Source of the DNA: Nocardioidaceae bacterium
GTDB taxonomy: Bacteria; Actinomycetota; Actinomycetes; Propionibacteriales; Nocardioidaceae
NCBI GenBank assembly: GCA_013813125.1
Contig: JACCSH010000003.1
Location: 1 to 9,649 of the forward strand
DNA length: 9,649 bases
Direction of reading: 5' to 3'
Positions 1 through 8,886 of this stretch are shown in pieces; within the stretch, counting starts at the first letter, position 1; every line of letters starts with the position of its first letter. The position numbers and the translations under genes are program-made. The notes under the pieces are model-generated. The model saw nothing but the letters and a program-made list of their open reading frames with translations. It was not told the origin of the DNA and made no database searches.

Positions 1-2016
<2,016 letters not shown>

Positions 2017-2053
2017 AGGTGCCGCCCGCGCAGGCGAAACCAGCCAGGTGCAG

Positions 2054-2641
2054 GTGAGCCGTCAGTCGGCCGACTCGCGCGGCAGGGCCGGGCCAGCCGA
2101 CACCGAGCCCGTCTCCGGGAGCGGCTCCACCGCCGAGACGCCCGGCCCCGCGGGTCAGGCCGCCTTGTGGCTGCGCCCCGGGGTGCGTCTCGGCATCGAC
2201 CTCGGCGAGGTGCGCATCGGAGTGGCGCAGTGTGACCCGAGCGGTTTGTTGGCCACCCCCGTCGAGACCGTTGCGCGCGGTGGCGGCGACGTCGAGCACA
2301 TCCTCGATCTGGCCGTGAGCCGCGCGGCGATCGAGATCGTCGTCGGCTGGCCGCGTTCGCTGTCAGGTCGCGAAGGAGCCGCAGCCACCAAGGCGGGCGA
2401 GTTCGCGCAGGCATTGTCGACAGCGGCTAAGCGACGAGAAGTGGGAGTGTCGGTGCGGCTGGTGGACGAACGACTGACTACCGTCAGTGCCGAGCGCACC
2501 TTGCGTGAACGGGGCAAGAAGGGAGCAGCTCGCCGCGCTGTCATCGACCAGGCGGCGGCTGTGGTGATCTTGCAGCACGCCATCGACGCGGAACGGTTGA
2601 CGGGGCGACCACCGGGCCAGGAAGTAGGGCGGTCGACATGA
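2054..2641 (+). CDS. ruvX: YqgF/RuvX family RNase H-fold nuclease (putative Holliday junction resolvase / pre-16S rRNA nuclease)
   Basis: RuvX/YqgF proteins have an RNase H fold; they are annotated as putative Holliday junction resolvases and in E. coli are linked to 16S rRNA 5'-end maturation. With the GTG at 2054 the product is 195 residues. The three acidic motifs are visible: GIDLGEVRIGVA (Asp49), VDERLTT (Asp138) and AVIDQAAAVVILQ (Asp165), plus VVGWPRSLSG at 96-105. The start is uncertain: the frame is open back into alaS, and GTG 2048, GTG 2054, TTG 2165 and GTG 2183 are all possible. The core domain begins only at about residue 44, so GTG 2054 implies a roughly 43-residue Ser/Gly/Pro/Ala-rich tail. 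Third codon positions there are almost all G or C, which favours real coding over a late start. No start has a strong Shine-Dalgarno. The stop overlaps the mltG start by 4 nt (ATGA). Confidence 0.93.
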   Translation: MSRQSADSRGRAGPADTEPVSGSGSTAETPGPAGQAALWLRPGVRLGIDLGEVRIGVAQCDPSGLLATPVETVARGGGDVEHILDLAVSRAAIEIVVGWPRSLSGREGAAATKAGEFAQALSTAAKRREVGVSVRLVDERLTTVSAERTLRERGKKGAARRAVIDQAAAVVILQHAIDAERLTGRPPGQEVGRST

Positions 2642-3756
2642 GCGACTCTGGCATCGACGACTTGGGATCCACTTCTGTGTCCTCGAAGAAGCATGGCCTC
2701 GGCTGTCTGCCGGCACTGGTGGCCCTGGGGTTACTGGTTGCAGCTGGCATCTTCGCCTACGCCAAGAGTTCGGAGTTCATCAAGGACGCACTGCCGAGCT
2801 CGAGCCCCGACGACTATGCGGGGACCGGCAAAGGCGCAGTGGTGATCGAGGTCAAGGAGGGCCAGACCGCGACGGACATCGCTGGCACGCTGGTCAAAGC
2901 CGACGTGGTCAAGAGTGTCGAGGCATTCACCGAGGCGGCCAGCGAGAACCAGCAGTCGCGCTCGATCCAGGTCGGCTGGTACGAGCTTCGCAAGCAGATG
3001 TCGGCGTCAGCAGCCCTCAAGTTGATCCTGGACCCGAAGTCCAGGCAGTCGATAGTCGTCACTGTTCCTGAGGGCCTACGGGTTAACGAGATCTTGGCGC
3101 TGATCGTCGAAAAGACGGACTTCAGCCGCCAAGAGGTACAGGCCGCCTCCTCCGACGAGGCGTCCCTGGGGTTGCCGAACTATGCCGAGGGTGGGGTAGA
3201 GGGCTATCTCTTCCCCTCGACATACGACGTCACTCCGGACATGAATGCCGCCGACCTGCTGAAATCGATGGTGGACCAGTTCAAGGACCAGGCAAAGACG
3301 CTTGGCCTGGAGAGTTCGGCACGTGAGCGCGGAGTGAGTCCGAGCGATCTTGTGATCATCGCCAGCCTGGTGCAGGCTGAGGCGTCCCGCACCGAGGACA
3401 TGGCCGGTGTGGCGAGCGTGATCTACAACAGGCTGGACGACGGCATGGCGTTGCAGCTCGACTCGACGCTGCACTACGCCGAGAACAGCCGAGGGCAGAT
3501 CACCGCACCGGAGGATCTGCAGAGGATCGAGTCGCCGTACAACACGTACAAGTACACCGGACTGCCACCCACACCCATCGACTCTCCGGGCGCGGCGGCC
3601 CTGGAGGCTGCACTGAAACCTACGGACACTGACTACCGCTACTTTGTGACCGTCAACCTCAAAACCGGGGAGACCAAGTTCGCGGAGGACTACGACGAGC
3701 ACTTGGGCAACGTCGCGGAGTACAAGGACTACTGCACCACCTCTGATGCCTGCTGA
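2638..3756 (+). CDS. mltG: Endolytic peptidoglycan transglycosylase MltG (YceG-like)
   Basis: MltG is a membrane-anchored lytic transglycosylase that cleaves nascent glycan strands and is thought to terminate peptidoglycan polymerisation. The 372-residue product has a short cytoplasmic N-terminus (1-20, two Lys before the membrane) and one transmembrane helix at about 21-42. A LysM-like domain follows (about 67-160, including VPEGLRVNEI). The YceG catalytic domain carries VEGYLFPSTYDV at 187-198 and IASLVQAEAS at 241-250, where Glu248 aligns with the catalytic Glu of E. coli MltG. VASVIYNRL follows at 258-266, then LQLDSTLHY at 272-280 and SPYNTYKYTGLPPTPI at 299-314. The end KTGETKFAEDYDEHLGN is typical of the family. 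The start is supported by AGGG at 2626-2629, 8 nt upstream, and by the ATGA overlap with ruvX. The cytoplasmic tail is short; some actinobacterial MltG proteins carry a long disordered one. Confidence 0.96.
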   Translation: MSDSGIDDLGSTSVSSKKHGLGCLPALVALGLLVAAGIFAYAKSSEFIKDALPSSSPDDYAGTGKGAVVIEVKEGQTATDIAGTLVKADVVKSVEAFTEAASENQQSRSIQVGWYELRKQMSASAALKLILDPKSRQSIVVTVPEGLRVNEILALIVEKTDFSRQEVQAASSDEASLGLPNYAEGGVEGYLFPSTYDVTPDMNAADLLKSMVDQFKDQAKTLGLESSARERGVSPSDLVIIASLVQAEASRTEDMAGVASVIYNRLDDGMALQLDSTLHYAENSRGQITAPEDLQRIESPYNTYKYTGLPPTPIDSPGAAALEAALKPTDTDYRYFVTVNLKTGETKFAEDYDEHLGNVAEYKDYCTTSDAC

Positions 3757-3792
3757 CCCGGCGCTGGCTGCTGACGTTGTCGCTGTCCGCGC

Positions 3793-4698
3793 ATGACGCA
3801 AGGACAGCGCATCGATTCAGGTGATCGCCGCAGGTGTGCGGTGCTCGGCAGCCCCATTGCCCACTCACTTTCGCCTCTCCTGCACAGGGCCGCGTATCGC
3901 CAGCTCGGGCTCGACTGGGAGTACACGGCTGTTGAGATGTCAGCAGAAGCGCTGCCCGAGTTCGTCGCCGGCTTGTCGGCGCAATGGCGAGGACTGTCGC
4001 TGACTCGGCCGCTCAAGCGGGCCGTCATCGACCTGTGCGACCGGGTCGAGAGCAGGGGCCGGTTGCTGGGGTCAATCAACACGGTCATCTTCGACGAGGG
4101 CCGAAGATCTGGGCACAACACCGACGTGCCTGGACTCGTGCGCGCGCTCGCGGCCAACGGGATCCGCGAGCTCGACTCGGCGGTCATCGTCGGGGCTGGC
4201 GCTACTGCGGCATCGGCGATGGCCGCCGCCGCAGAGGTAGGTGCGCATCGTGTGACCGTGTCGGCTCGCTCGGTCGAACGCGCCGCCAGCTTGCTGGCTC
4301 TCGCCGAACCACTGCATCTCACCGTGCAGCTAGTCGGTTTTGATGCGCTCGGCGCCCTGCCGCCGGCGGACCTCGTCGTGTCCACGATCCCGGCGGCGGC
4401 CCAGTGCTCCATGGCCGGCCTCCTGGTCACTCTCGGCGCTTGCGTGTTCGACGTCGTCTACGACCCCCCGCTGACGCCGATGTTGCTGGCGGCGCGCGAC
4501 GCAGGTACCCAGGCCATCGGGGGCTTTGACCTCCTCCTCCACCAGGCTGCCCGACAGGTCGAGCTCATGGTCGGGGTGTCCAGCGCACCGCTCGAGGCAA
4601 TGCGCGAGGCCGGGCTGCAGGCTCTGGCACAACCTCCCGCCGCCACCTCCGCAACGCTCTCCGACGTCGATCAGACCGGGAACATCGTTGACTGCTGA
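3793..4698 (+). CDS. aroE: Shikimate dehydrogenase (NADP-dependent)
   Basis: AroE reduces 3-dehydroshikimate to shikimate in the cytoplasm, step 4 of the shikimate pathway. The 301-residue product has the N-terminal substrate domain with VLGSPIAHSLSPLLHRAAY (18-35; Ser25 and Ser27 are the shikimate-binding serines), the catalytic Lys75 in TRPLK, Asn96 in SINTV and Asp111 in HNTDVPG. The nucleotide-binding domain shows GAGATAASA (134-142), then STIP, YDPPLTPM (223-230) and GGFDLLLHQAARQVELMVG with Gln251. Residue 72 is Arg where most relatives have a hydrophobic residue between Thr and Pro. The last ~20 residues (PPAATSATLS and on) run past the family core and look disordered. ATG 3793 is the first start after an in-frame stop at 3772; no Shine-Dalgarno is visible. 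It sits 36 nt after mltG and its 3' end overlaps the next gene. Confidence 0.95.
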   Translation: MTQGQRIDSGDRRRCAVLGSPIAHSLSPLLHRAAYRQLGLDWEYTAVEMSAEALPEFVAGLSAQWRGLSLTRPLKRAVIDLCDRVESRGRLLGSINTVIFDEGRRSGHNTDVPGLVRALAANGIRELDSAVIVGAGATAASAMAAAAEVGAHRVTVSARSVERAASLLALAEPLHLTVQLVGFDALGALPPADLVVSTIPAAAQCSMAGLLVTLGACVFDVVYDPPLTPMLLAARDAGTQAIGGFDLLLHQAARQVELMVGVSSAPLEAMREAGLQALAQPPAATSATLSDVDQTGNIVDC

Positions 4699-5392
4699 TG
4701 TAGCTTGGATCGCAGCGTGCGCTGCCTTGACGGCGATGCTTGCGGCATGCGGTCCCTCGGTGATTGCGCGCCTGCCCGAACCGGTGCTCGACGACGACGC
4801 CGGAGACAAAGCCCTCTACCGCGATCTCGCGACGAGGCAGAGCCTGCGGTTGGAGCTCGCCACGGCGGGCGCGCTGACCGGTGCAGCAGTTGGTTGGCGG
4901 CTAGGGGGCGATCTGCTGGCTGCCGTCTGGGTCTACCTGGGTGCTGTCGGGGTCATTTTGGCCTATGTCGATGCACGGACGCGTCTGCTGCCTACCCGGA
5001 TCATTGCGCCGTCATACGGGATCGTCATCTTCTTGATACTGGTGTCGGCAGCGGTCGAAAGGGACGCGTCATTGCTGGTACGAGCCGCGTTCGGATGGGC
5101 CGTCATGGGCGGGGTCTACCTACTCCTGTGGCTCGTGCACCCACGCGGCCTGGGCTACGGCGATGTGCGCCTGTCGGGACTTCTCGGCATCGGGCTGGCT
5201 GGAGCCGGGTGGGGTGCCCTGGCAGCGGGTCTGTATGCGGGCTTCTTGCTCGGAGGTGTTGGTGGCCTGGTCCTGATTGCGCTGCGTCGAACAGGGCAAC
5301 GGTCGTTCCCGTTCGGGCCCGCCATGCTGGCCGGAGCCCTGGTCGGCGTCGTGTGGGGTGCTCGGCTGGCTTCCTGGTATATCTCGCGTTGA
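4688..5392 (+). CDS. A24 family prepilin peptidase, short form lacking the N-methyltransferase domain
   Basis: This is an integral-membrane aspartyl protease of the type IV prepilin peptidase family (TadV/CpaA-like short type), expected to cleave class III signal peptides of pilin-like proteins at the cytoplasmic face. From TTG 4688 it is 234 residues with about six or seven hydrophobic segments (roughly 5-20, 56-70, 76-94, 107-122, 133-150, 163-200 and 210-228). The catalytic aspartates are visible: Asp95 in LAYVDARTRLLP and Asp159 in GLGYGDVRL. Their spacing of 64 equals that known for V. cholerae TcpJ (125/189). The paired-Cys N-terminal methylase domain of PilD is absent. TTG 4688 keeps the first membrane helix, has GGGAA 5 nt upstream and overlaps aroE by 11 nt; ATG 4736 is an alternative that would cut that helix. 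No pilus genes are adjacent, so its substrates must be encoded elsewhere. Confidence 0.85.
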   Translation: MTADVAWIAACAALTAMLAACGPSVIARLPEPVLDDDAGDKALYRDLATRQSLRLELATAGALTGAAVGWRLGGDLLAAVWVYLGAVGVILAYVDARTRLLPTRIIAPSYGIVIFLILVSAAVERDASLLVRAAFGWAVMGGVYLLLWLVHPRGLGYGDVRLSGLLGIGLAGAGWGALAAGLYAGFLLGGVGGLVLIALRRTGQRSFPFGPAMLAGALVGVVWGARLASWYISR

Positions 5393-5439
5393 CCCGGGAG
5401 CGTGACATTCGTCGGCCGGCAGCGTGACAGACTTCGCCC

Positions 5440-6618
5440 ATGCTGCGCTGGCTCACTGCGGGGGAATCGCACGGCCCTGCCCTGACCGCCATCCTGGAGG
5501 GTCTGCCGGCGGGCGTCGCCATCAGCACGCCCGACATCGCCTCAGCGCTCGCTCGGCGACGGCTTGGCTACGGACGCGGTGCACGGATGAAGTTCGAGCA
5601 GGACGAGGTTTCAATCCTCGGTGGTGTTCGTCACGGGCTGACTCTTGGAGGACCCGTCACGGTGTCGATCGCGAACACCGAGTGGCCCAAGTGGCAGCAG
5701 GTGATGTCTCCGGACCCGGTCGACCCGCAGGTACTGGCTGGGCTGGCGCGCAATGCACCCCTCACCAGGCCACGGCCTGGACATGCTGACCTGGCGGGAA
5801 TGCAGAAGTACGGGTTCGACGAGGCAAGGCCTGTTCTCGAACGCGCGAGCGCCCGCGAGACTGCGGCCCGGGTGGCGCTCGGGGCGGTTGCAGCGGCCTT
5901 CCTGCGGCAAGCTACGGGTGTTCAGCTGGTCTCCCACGTCGTGTCGATCGGCAGTGCTTCCGCCCCGGTTGGACTGTTTCCACGGCTCGACCAGGTCGTG
6001 CAACTGGACGCTGACCCGGTTCGGTGTCTGGACCCCGACGCCAGTGCGGCGATGGTGGCCGAGATCGACCGGGCCCACAAGTTCGGTGACACGCTCGGCG
6101 GGATCGTCGAGGTGCTTGGCTACGGCCTGCCCCCCGGTCTGGGGTCGCACGTGCACTGGGATCGACGACTGGACTCCAGGTTGGCCGCAGCCTTGATGGG
6201 AATTCAGGCAATCAAGGGAGTGGAGATCGGTGACGGGTTCGACGTCGCCCGCGGCCCCGGCTCGGCCGCGCACGACGAGATCGAGGTCGGGCCGAAAGGG
6301 CTGCGTCGTACGTCCGGGCGGTCCGGGGGAACAGAGGGGGGTATGTCGACTGGCGCGCTGTTGCGAGCGCGAGCCGCCATGAAGCCTATCGCCACCCTTG
6401 CGCGCGCTCTGGAAACGGTTGACGTGGCCACCGGCGAAGCTGCGGCGGCGCACCACCAGCGTTCCGACGTCTGTGCCGTGCCCGCAGCGGCCGTCGTTGC
6501 GGAGGCCATGGTCGCGTTGGTGCTCGCTGATGCGGCCCTGGAGAAGTTCGGCGGCGACTCAGCCGAGGAGACGCGACGCAACCACGACAGTTACCTGGCC
6601 GCCATGAAACCGCGATGA
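5440..6618 (+). CDS. aroC: Chorismate synthase
   Basis: AroC makes chorismate from 5-enolpyruvylshikimate-3-phosphate, the last shikimate-pathway step, using reduced FMN. The 392-residue product starts [15 protein letters not shown], carrying the first family signature with His11. It continues with [11 protein letters not shown] (110-120, His115), [18 protein letters not shown] (129-146) and [25 protein letters not shown] (292-316). It ends with [37 protein letters not shown], the C-terminal signature. Length and motif order are normal for bacterial AroC. The ATG at 5440 is fixed by the conserved N-terminus; no Shine-Dalgarno precedes it, and the 47-nt gap after the peptidase gene carries a repeated 9-mer. 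The stop overlaps the aroK start by 4 nt (ATGA), which suggests translational coupling. Confidence 0.98.
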   Translation: MLRWLTAGESHGPALTAILEGLPAGVAISTPDIASALARRRLGYGRGARMKFEQDEVSILGGVRHGLTLGGPVTVSIANTEWPKWQQVMSPDPVDPQVLAGLARNAPLTRPRPGHADLAGMQKYGFDEARPVLERASARETAARVALGAVAAAFLRQATGVQLVSHVVSIGSASAPVGLFPRLDQVVQLDADPVRCLDPDASAAMVAEIDRAHKFGDTLGGIVEVLGYGLPPGLGSHVHWDRRLDSRLAAALMGIQAIKGVEIGDGFDVARGPGSAAHDEIEVGPKGLRRTSGRSGGTEGGMSTGALLRARAAMKPIATLARALETVDVATGEAAAAHHQRSDVCAVPAAAVVAEAMVALVLADAALEKFGGDSAEETRRNHDSYLAAMKPR

Positions 6619-7118
6619 GACCGAAGGTAGTGCTCGTGGGCGCGCCCGGGGCGGGCAAGTCGACGGTGGGCGAACACCTGGCGCAGCGCTGGTCGACACA
6701 GTTCCACGACACCGACACGATCATCGAGAAACGGGCCGGCCAGCCGATCTCCGAGATCTTCATCGACGCCGGTGAGCCGGCCTTTCGCGCCCTCGAGGCC
6801 GTTGTGGTCGCGGAGGCGCTTGCCTCCTGCGATGGGGTCCTCGCGCTGGGCGGGGGAGCGGTCATGTCAGAGTCGACGCGCGCCCTGCTGGTGGCCCATC
6901 GAGTGGTGTTCTTGGACGTCGGTCTGGCTGAGGCAGCGTCTCGAGTCGGGCTCGGAGCCACTCGGCCCCTGTTGCTGGGCAACGTGCGGAGGCAGCTCAA
7001 GGCGCTGCTCGACGCACGTCGCCCGTTGTACCGAGAGGTTGCCACGGTCACGGTGGACACCGATGGCCTGTCGGCGCAGGCAGTGGCCGACGAGGTGGAG
7101 AGAAGTCTGCATGGCTGA
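6615..7118 (+). CDS. aroK: Shikimate kinase
   Basis: AroK phosphorylates the 3-hydroxyl of shikimate with ATP, step 5 of the pathway. The 167-residue product is a small P-loop kinase of usual length. The Walker A motif GAPGAGKST is at 9-17. HDTDTIIE holds Asp32/Asp34, Arg58 lies in AFRALE, and the glycine triplet GGGAV is at 79-83. The lid arginine Arg117 is in TRPLLL and Arg136 in RRPLYREVA. These positions match the ATP- and shikimate-binding residues described for the E. coli and M. tuberculosis enzymes (Asp34, Arg58, Gly79-81, Arg117, Arg136). It begins inside the aroC stop (ATGA) without its own good ribosome-binding site and ends 8 nt inside aroB, so it is probably co-translated with both. 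Confidence 0.97.
   Translation: MRPKVVLVGAPGAGKSTVGEHLAQRWSTQFHDTDTIIEKRAGQPISEIFIDAGEPAFRALEAVVVAEALASCDGVLALGGGAVMSESTRALLVAHRVVFLDVGLAEAASRVGLGATRPLLLGNVRRQLKALLDARRPLYREVATVTVDTDGLSAQAVADEVERSLHG
7097..7100 (+). promoter_or_regulatory. Shine-Dalgarno for aroB
   Basis: GGAG lies 10 nt upstream of the ATG at 7111, inside the end of aroK. It selects this start from a reading frame that is open much further upstream (to 6772) through aroK. It is one of the better ribosome-binding sites in the window. Confidence 0.6.
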
Positions 7119-8241
7119 GGACGACCTCGCAGGCCAGGCGCAGCAAAGCGACGTGACGCGCATCCGGGTCGAGGCGGTGGCGCCGTATGACGTCGTCGTG
7201 GGCCATCGACTGCTGGGCGAGCTTCCCGCATTGCTGCCGCCCGGGGTACGTCGGATCGCCGTGATCCACCCCCAAGCCTTGTCGGCAAGCGGGCTCGCCA
7301 TCCGTGCCGACCTCGCCGCCGAGGGGTTCGATGTGCACGCGATCGAGGTCCCGAACGGCGAGGAGTCCAAGACCTCGGAGGTCGCCGCGTTCTGCTGGAA
7401 GGCTCTGGGCCAGGTCGGGTTCACCCGATCGGACGCCGTTATTGGCGTGGGGGGCGGGGCAACGACTGATCTGGCTGGCTTCGTCGCCGCCACGTTCCTC
7501 CGCGGCCTTGCCGTCGTCCATGTCCCGACCACTTTGTTGGGCATGGTGGACGCGGCGGTCGGAGGCAAGACCGGTATCAACACCGCTGAGGGGAAGAACC
7601 TGGTGGGCGCCTTCTACGAGCCTGCGGGGGTGCTGTGTGACCTAGACAGCCTCGAGACCTTGGACCGCCATGAGGTCGTCAGCGGACTGGCCGAAGTGCT
7701 CAAGTGCGGCTTCATCAGTGACGCTGAGATTCTCCGCCTGGTCGAATCCGCTCCGGATGCGGCAATCGAGCCGGGCACGGCGGTGAATCGGAGGCTGATC
7801 GAACGGGCTATCGCGGTCAAGGCGGCCTACGTGAACCGTGACTTCAGGGAGGCCACATCCAGTGGTGCCTCCGTTGGCCGCGAGGCACTCAACTACGGTC
7901 ACACGATGGGTCACGCGATCGAGCGGGCCGAGCGTTACCGCTTTCGTCATGGGGCCGCTGTCGCGATCGGGATGGTGTACGTCGCGGAGCTGGCCCGACT
8001 GGCAGGACGTCTCGACGAAGTAACTGCTGACCGGCACCGCTCGGTCTTGACCTCTGTGGGATTGCCGACGACCTATGGCGGGGCTGGCTGGCCGCCGCTC
8101 TATGAGGCGATGAAGGTCGACAAAAAGACCCGGGCGGATCGGCTGCGGTTCGTCATTCTCGAGCAGGTGGGTCGGCCGGCGATCCTCGAGGCGCCGGATC
8201 CGGCGCTGCTCACGGCCGCCTTCGCCGAGATCGTCCGTTAG
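7111..8241 (+). CDS. aroB: 3-dehydroquinate synthase
   Basis: AroB converts DAHP to 3-dehydroquinate, step 2 of the pathway, with NAD+ and a divalent metal. The product is 376 residues from the ATG at 7111, the usual family length. The NAD-binding motif is [21 protein letters not shown] (112-132). [19 protein letters not shown] (139-157) and [10 protein letters not shown] (162-171) follow. The metal ligands are visible as Glu195 in LAEVLKCG, His264 in [11 protein letters not shown] and His280 in [10 protein letters not shown]. The 16-residue gap between the two histidines is that of characterised DHQS enzymes. DKKTR at 338-342 completes the active site. A short extra Ser/Gly-rich segment (about 248-256) precedes REALNYGHT. 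The ORF is open further 5' through aroK in another frame, but residues before 7111 do not resemble AroB. aroQ follows after 10 nt. Confidence 0.97.
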   Translation: MAEDDLAGQAQQSDVTRIRVEAVAPYDVVVGHRLLGELPALLPPGVRRIAVIHPQALSASGLAIRADLAAEGFDVHAIEVPNGEESKTSEVAAFCWKALGQVGFTRSDAVIGVGGGATTDLAGFVAATFLRGLAVVHVPTTLLGMVDAAVGGKTGINTAEGKNLVGAFYEPAGVLCDLDSLETLDRHEVVSGLAEVLKCGFISDAEILRLVESAPDAAIEPGTAVNRRLIERAIAVKAAYVNRDFREATSSGASVGREALNYGHTMGHAIERAERYRFRHGAAVAIGMVYVAELARLAGRLDEVTADRHRSVLTSVGLPTTYGGAGWPPLYEAMKVDKKTRADRLRFVILEQVGRPAILEAPDPALLTAAFAEIVR

Positions 8242-8251
8242 GCTCGGCGCC

Positions 8252-8698
8252 GTGCGCGTGCTCGTCCTGAACGGACCCAACCTCGGTCGACTCGGTTCGC
8301 GCGAGCCCGAGGTGTACGGATCGTCGTCGTACGGCGACCTGGTCACCCGCTGTCAGCAGTGGGCTCGCGACCTGAGTCTCGACGTCGAGGTGCGGCAGAC
8401 CGACGACGAAGCGGAGCTTGTTCGCTGGATTCACGAGGCGGCGGACTCCGCCACCCCAGTTGTGCTCAACCCGGCAGCATTCACCCACTACTCGTACGCA
8501 CTTCGCGATGCATGTGTACAGCTGCGAGCCGTTCTTGTAGAAGTGCACATCACCAACCCGTCAGCGCGAGAGGTGTTTCGCCACACCAGCGTGATCTCGA
8601 GCGTAGCGACCGGAACCATCGCCGGGTTCGGACTGAATTCCTACCGATTGGCGCTGCAGGCCGTGGCTGCCGTTGCCGCCGATCAGCCCGGCAACTGA
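8252..8698 (+). CDS. aroQ: 3-dehydroquinate dehydratase, type II
   Basis: AroQ dehydrates 3-dehydroquinate to 3-dehydroshikimate, step 3 of the pathway; type II enzymes are small flavodoxin-like proteins that form dodecamers. The 148-residue product reads [20 protein letters not shown] at the N-terminus, with Arg17 and the catalytic Tyr22 in the flexible lid. Asn73 and the catalytic His79 lie in [16 protein letters not shown]. The substrate-binding part [21 protein letters not shown] has Glu97, His99 and Arg110, then [15 protein letters not shown]. All expected catalytic residues are present. The start is GTG 8252, 10 nt after the aroB stop, since the conserved [10 protein letters not shown] begins there; the upstream Shine-Dalgarno is weak. 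A 314-bp non-coding stretch follows, so this may be the last gene of the aro transcript. Confidence 0.96.
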   Translation: MRVLVLNGPNLGRLGSREPEVYGSSSYGDLVTRCQQWARDLSLDVEVRQTDDEAELVRWIHEAADSATPVVLNPAAFTHYSYALRDACVQLRAVLVEVHITNPSAREVFRHTSVISSVATGTIAGFGLNSYRLALQAVAAVAADQPGN

Positions 8699-8720
8699 CT
8701 TCTCCGCCCACCTGCCCCTC

Positions 8721-8781
8721 CCTGAATTCGTCCGTCCGGTGGCGGTGGGAGCAGGAGCGGTGAGTCGGACGAATCGGCAGG
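8721..8781 (+). repeat. Interrupted inverted repeat with G-rich loop
   Basis: ATTCGTCCG at 8726-8734 is a perfect 9-bp complement of CGGACGAAT at 8766-8774, and the outer CCTG (8721-8724) pairs with CAGG (8778-8781) across a small 1x3 internal loop. The 31-nt loop has seven or more GG runs (8738-8760). No T-run follows, so it is not a classic Rho-independent terminator. It could be an RNA fold at the 3' end of the aro transcript, a weak terminator, or chance. Confidence 0.4.
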
Positions 8782-8866
8782 AGGAATGGAGCTAGTGGGG
8801 TTGGACGACCGGGCCGCTGGCCGGCTCCGGCTAGTAGACTGCTTCTCGCTCCCGGTCGCTGCCTGA
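8779..8866 (+). other. Possible leader mini-ORF with strong Shine-Dalgarno
   Basis: AGGAGG at 8779-8784 is the best Shine-Dalgarno in the window, but no known gene follows. GTG 8795 lies 10 nt downstream and opens 23 codons ending at TGA 8864-8866; ATG 8786 in the same frame gives 26 codons but is only 1 nt from the Shine-Dalgarno. The peptide from the GTG reads [23 protein letters not shown], with no run of a single amino acid as in classical attenuation leaders. About 80% of third positions are G/C. A hairpin starts 2 nt after the stop. It may be a leader peptide or chance. Confidence 0.22.
8835..8840 (+). promoter_or_regulatory. Possible -10 box for efp-nusB
   Basis: TAGACT matches the actinobacterial sigma-A -10 pattern TANNNT. 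A transcript would begin near 8847 and leave a leader of about 165 nt before efp. No good -35 is found 16-19 bp upstream; TTGGAC at 8801 is too far away. The call rests on the -10 alone. Confidence 0.35.
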
Positions 8867-8867
8867 G

Positions 8868-8886
8868 GGTTTGCCCGGGGCAAGCC
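8868..8886 (+). other. Compact hairpin in the efp leader
   Basis: GGTTTGCC (8868-8875) pairs with GGCAAGCC (8879-8886) over 8 bp, with one G-U pair and a 3-nt loop. It is the tightest simple stem-loop in the non-coding region. No T-run follows, so it is not a textbook intrinsic terminator, though actinobacterial terminators often lack the U-tail. It lies just after the mini-ORF stop and just after the possible transcription start. Confidence 0.45.

Noticed and set aside
4526..4687. Longer N-terminus for the prepilin peptidase starting at ATG 4526
   Set aside because: It would overlap aroE by more than 170 nt, and the added residues are Pro/Ser/Arg-rich, not membrane-like; the protein core starts with the helix after TTG 4688.
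6772..7110. Possible N-terminal extension or fusion domain of AroB
   Set aside because: The frame is open only because it shadows aroK; the translated residues are unlike AroB, and a Shine-Dalgarno precedes ATG 7111.
6386..7288. 300-codon minus-strand frame opposite aroC, aroK and aroB
   Set aside because: Composition is typical of an antisense shadow and no family features are seen; the + strand genes carry complete catalytic motifs.
8721..8781. Rho-independent terminator of the aro genes
   Set aside because: The loop is 31 nt and no T-run follows; it is kept only as an inverted repeat of unknown role.
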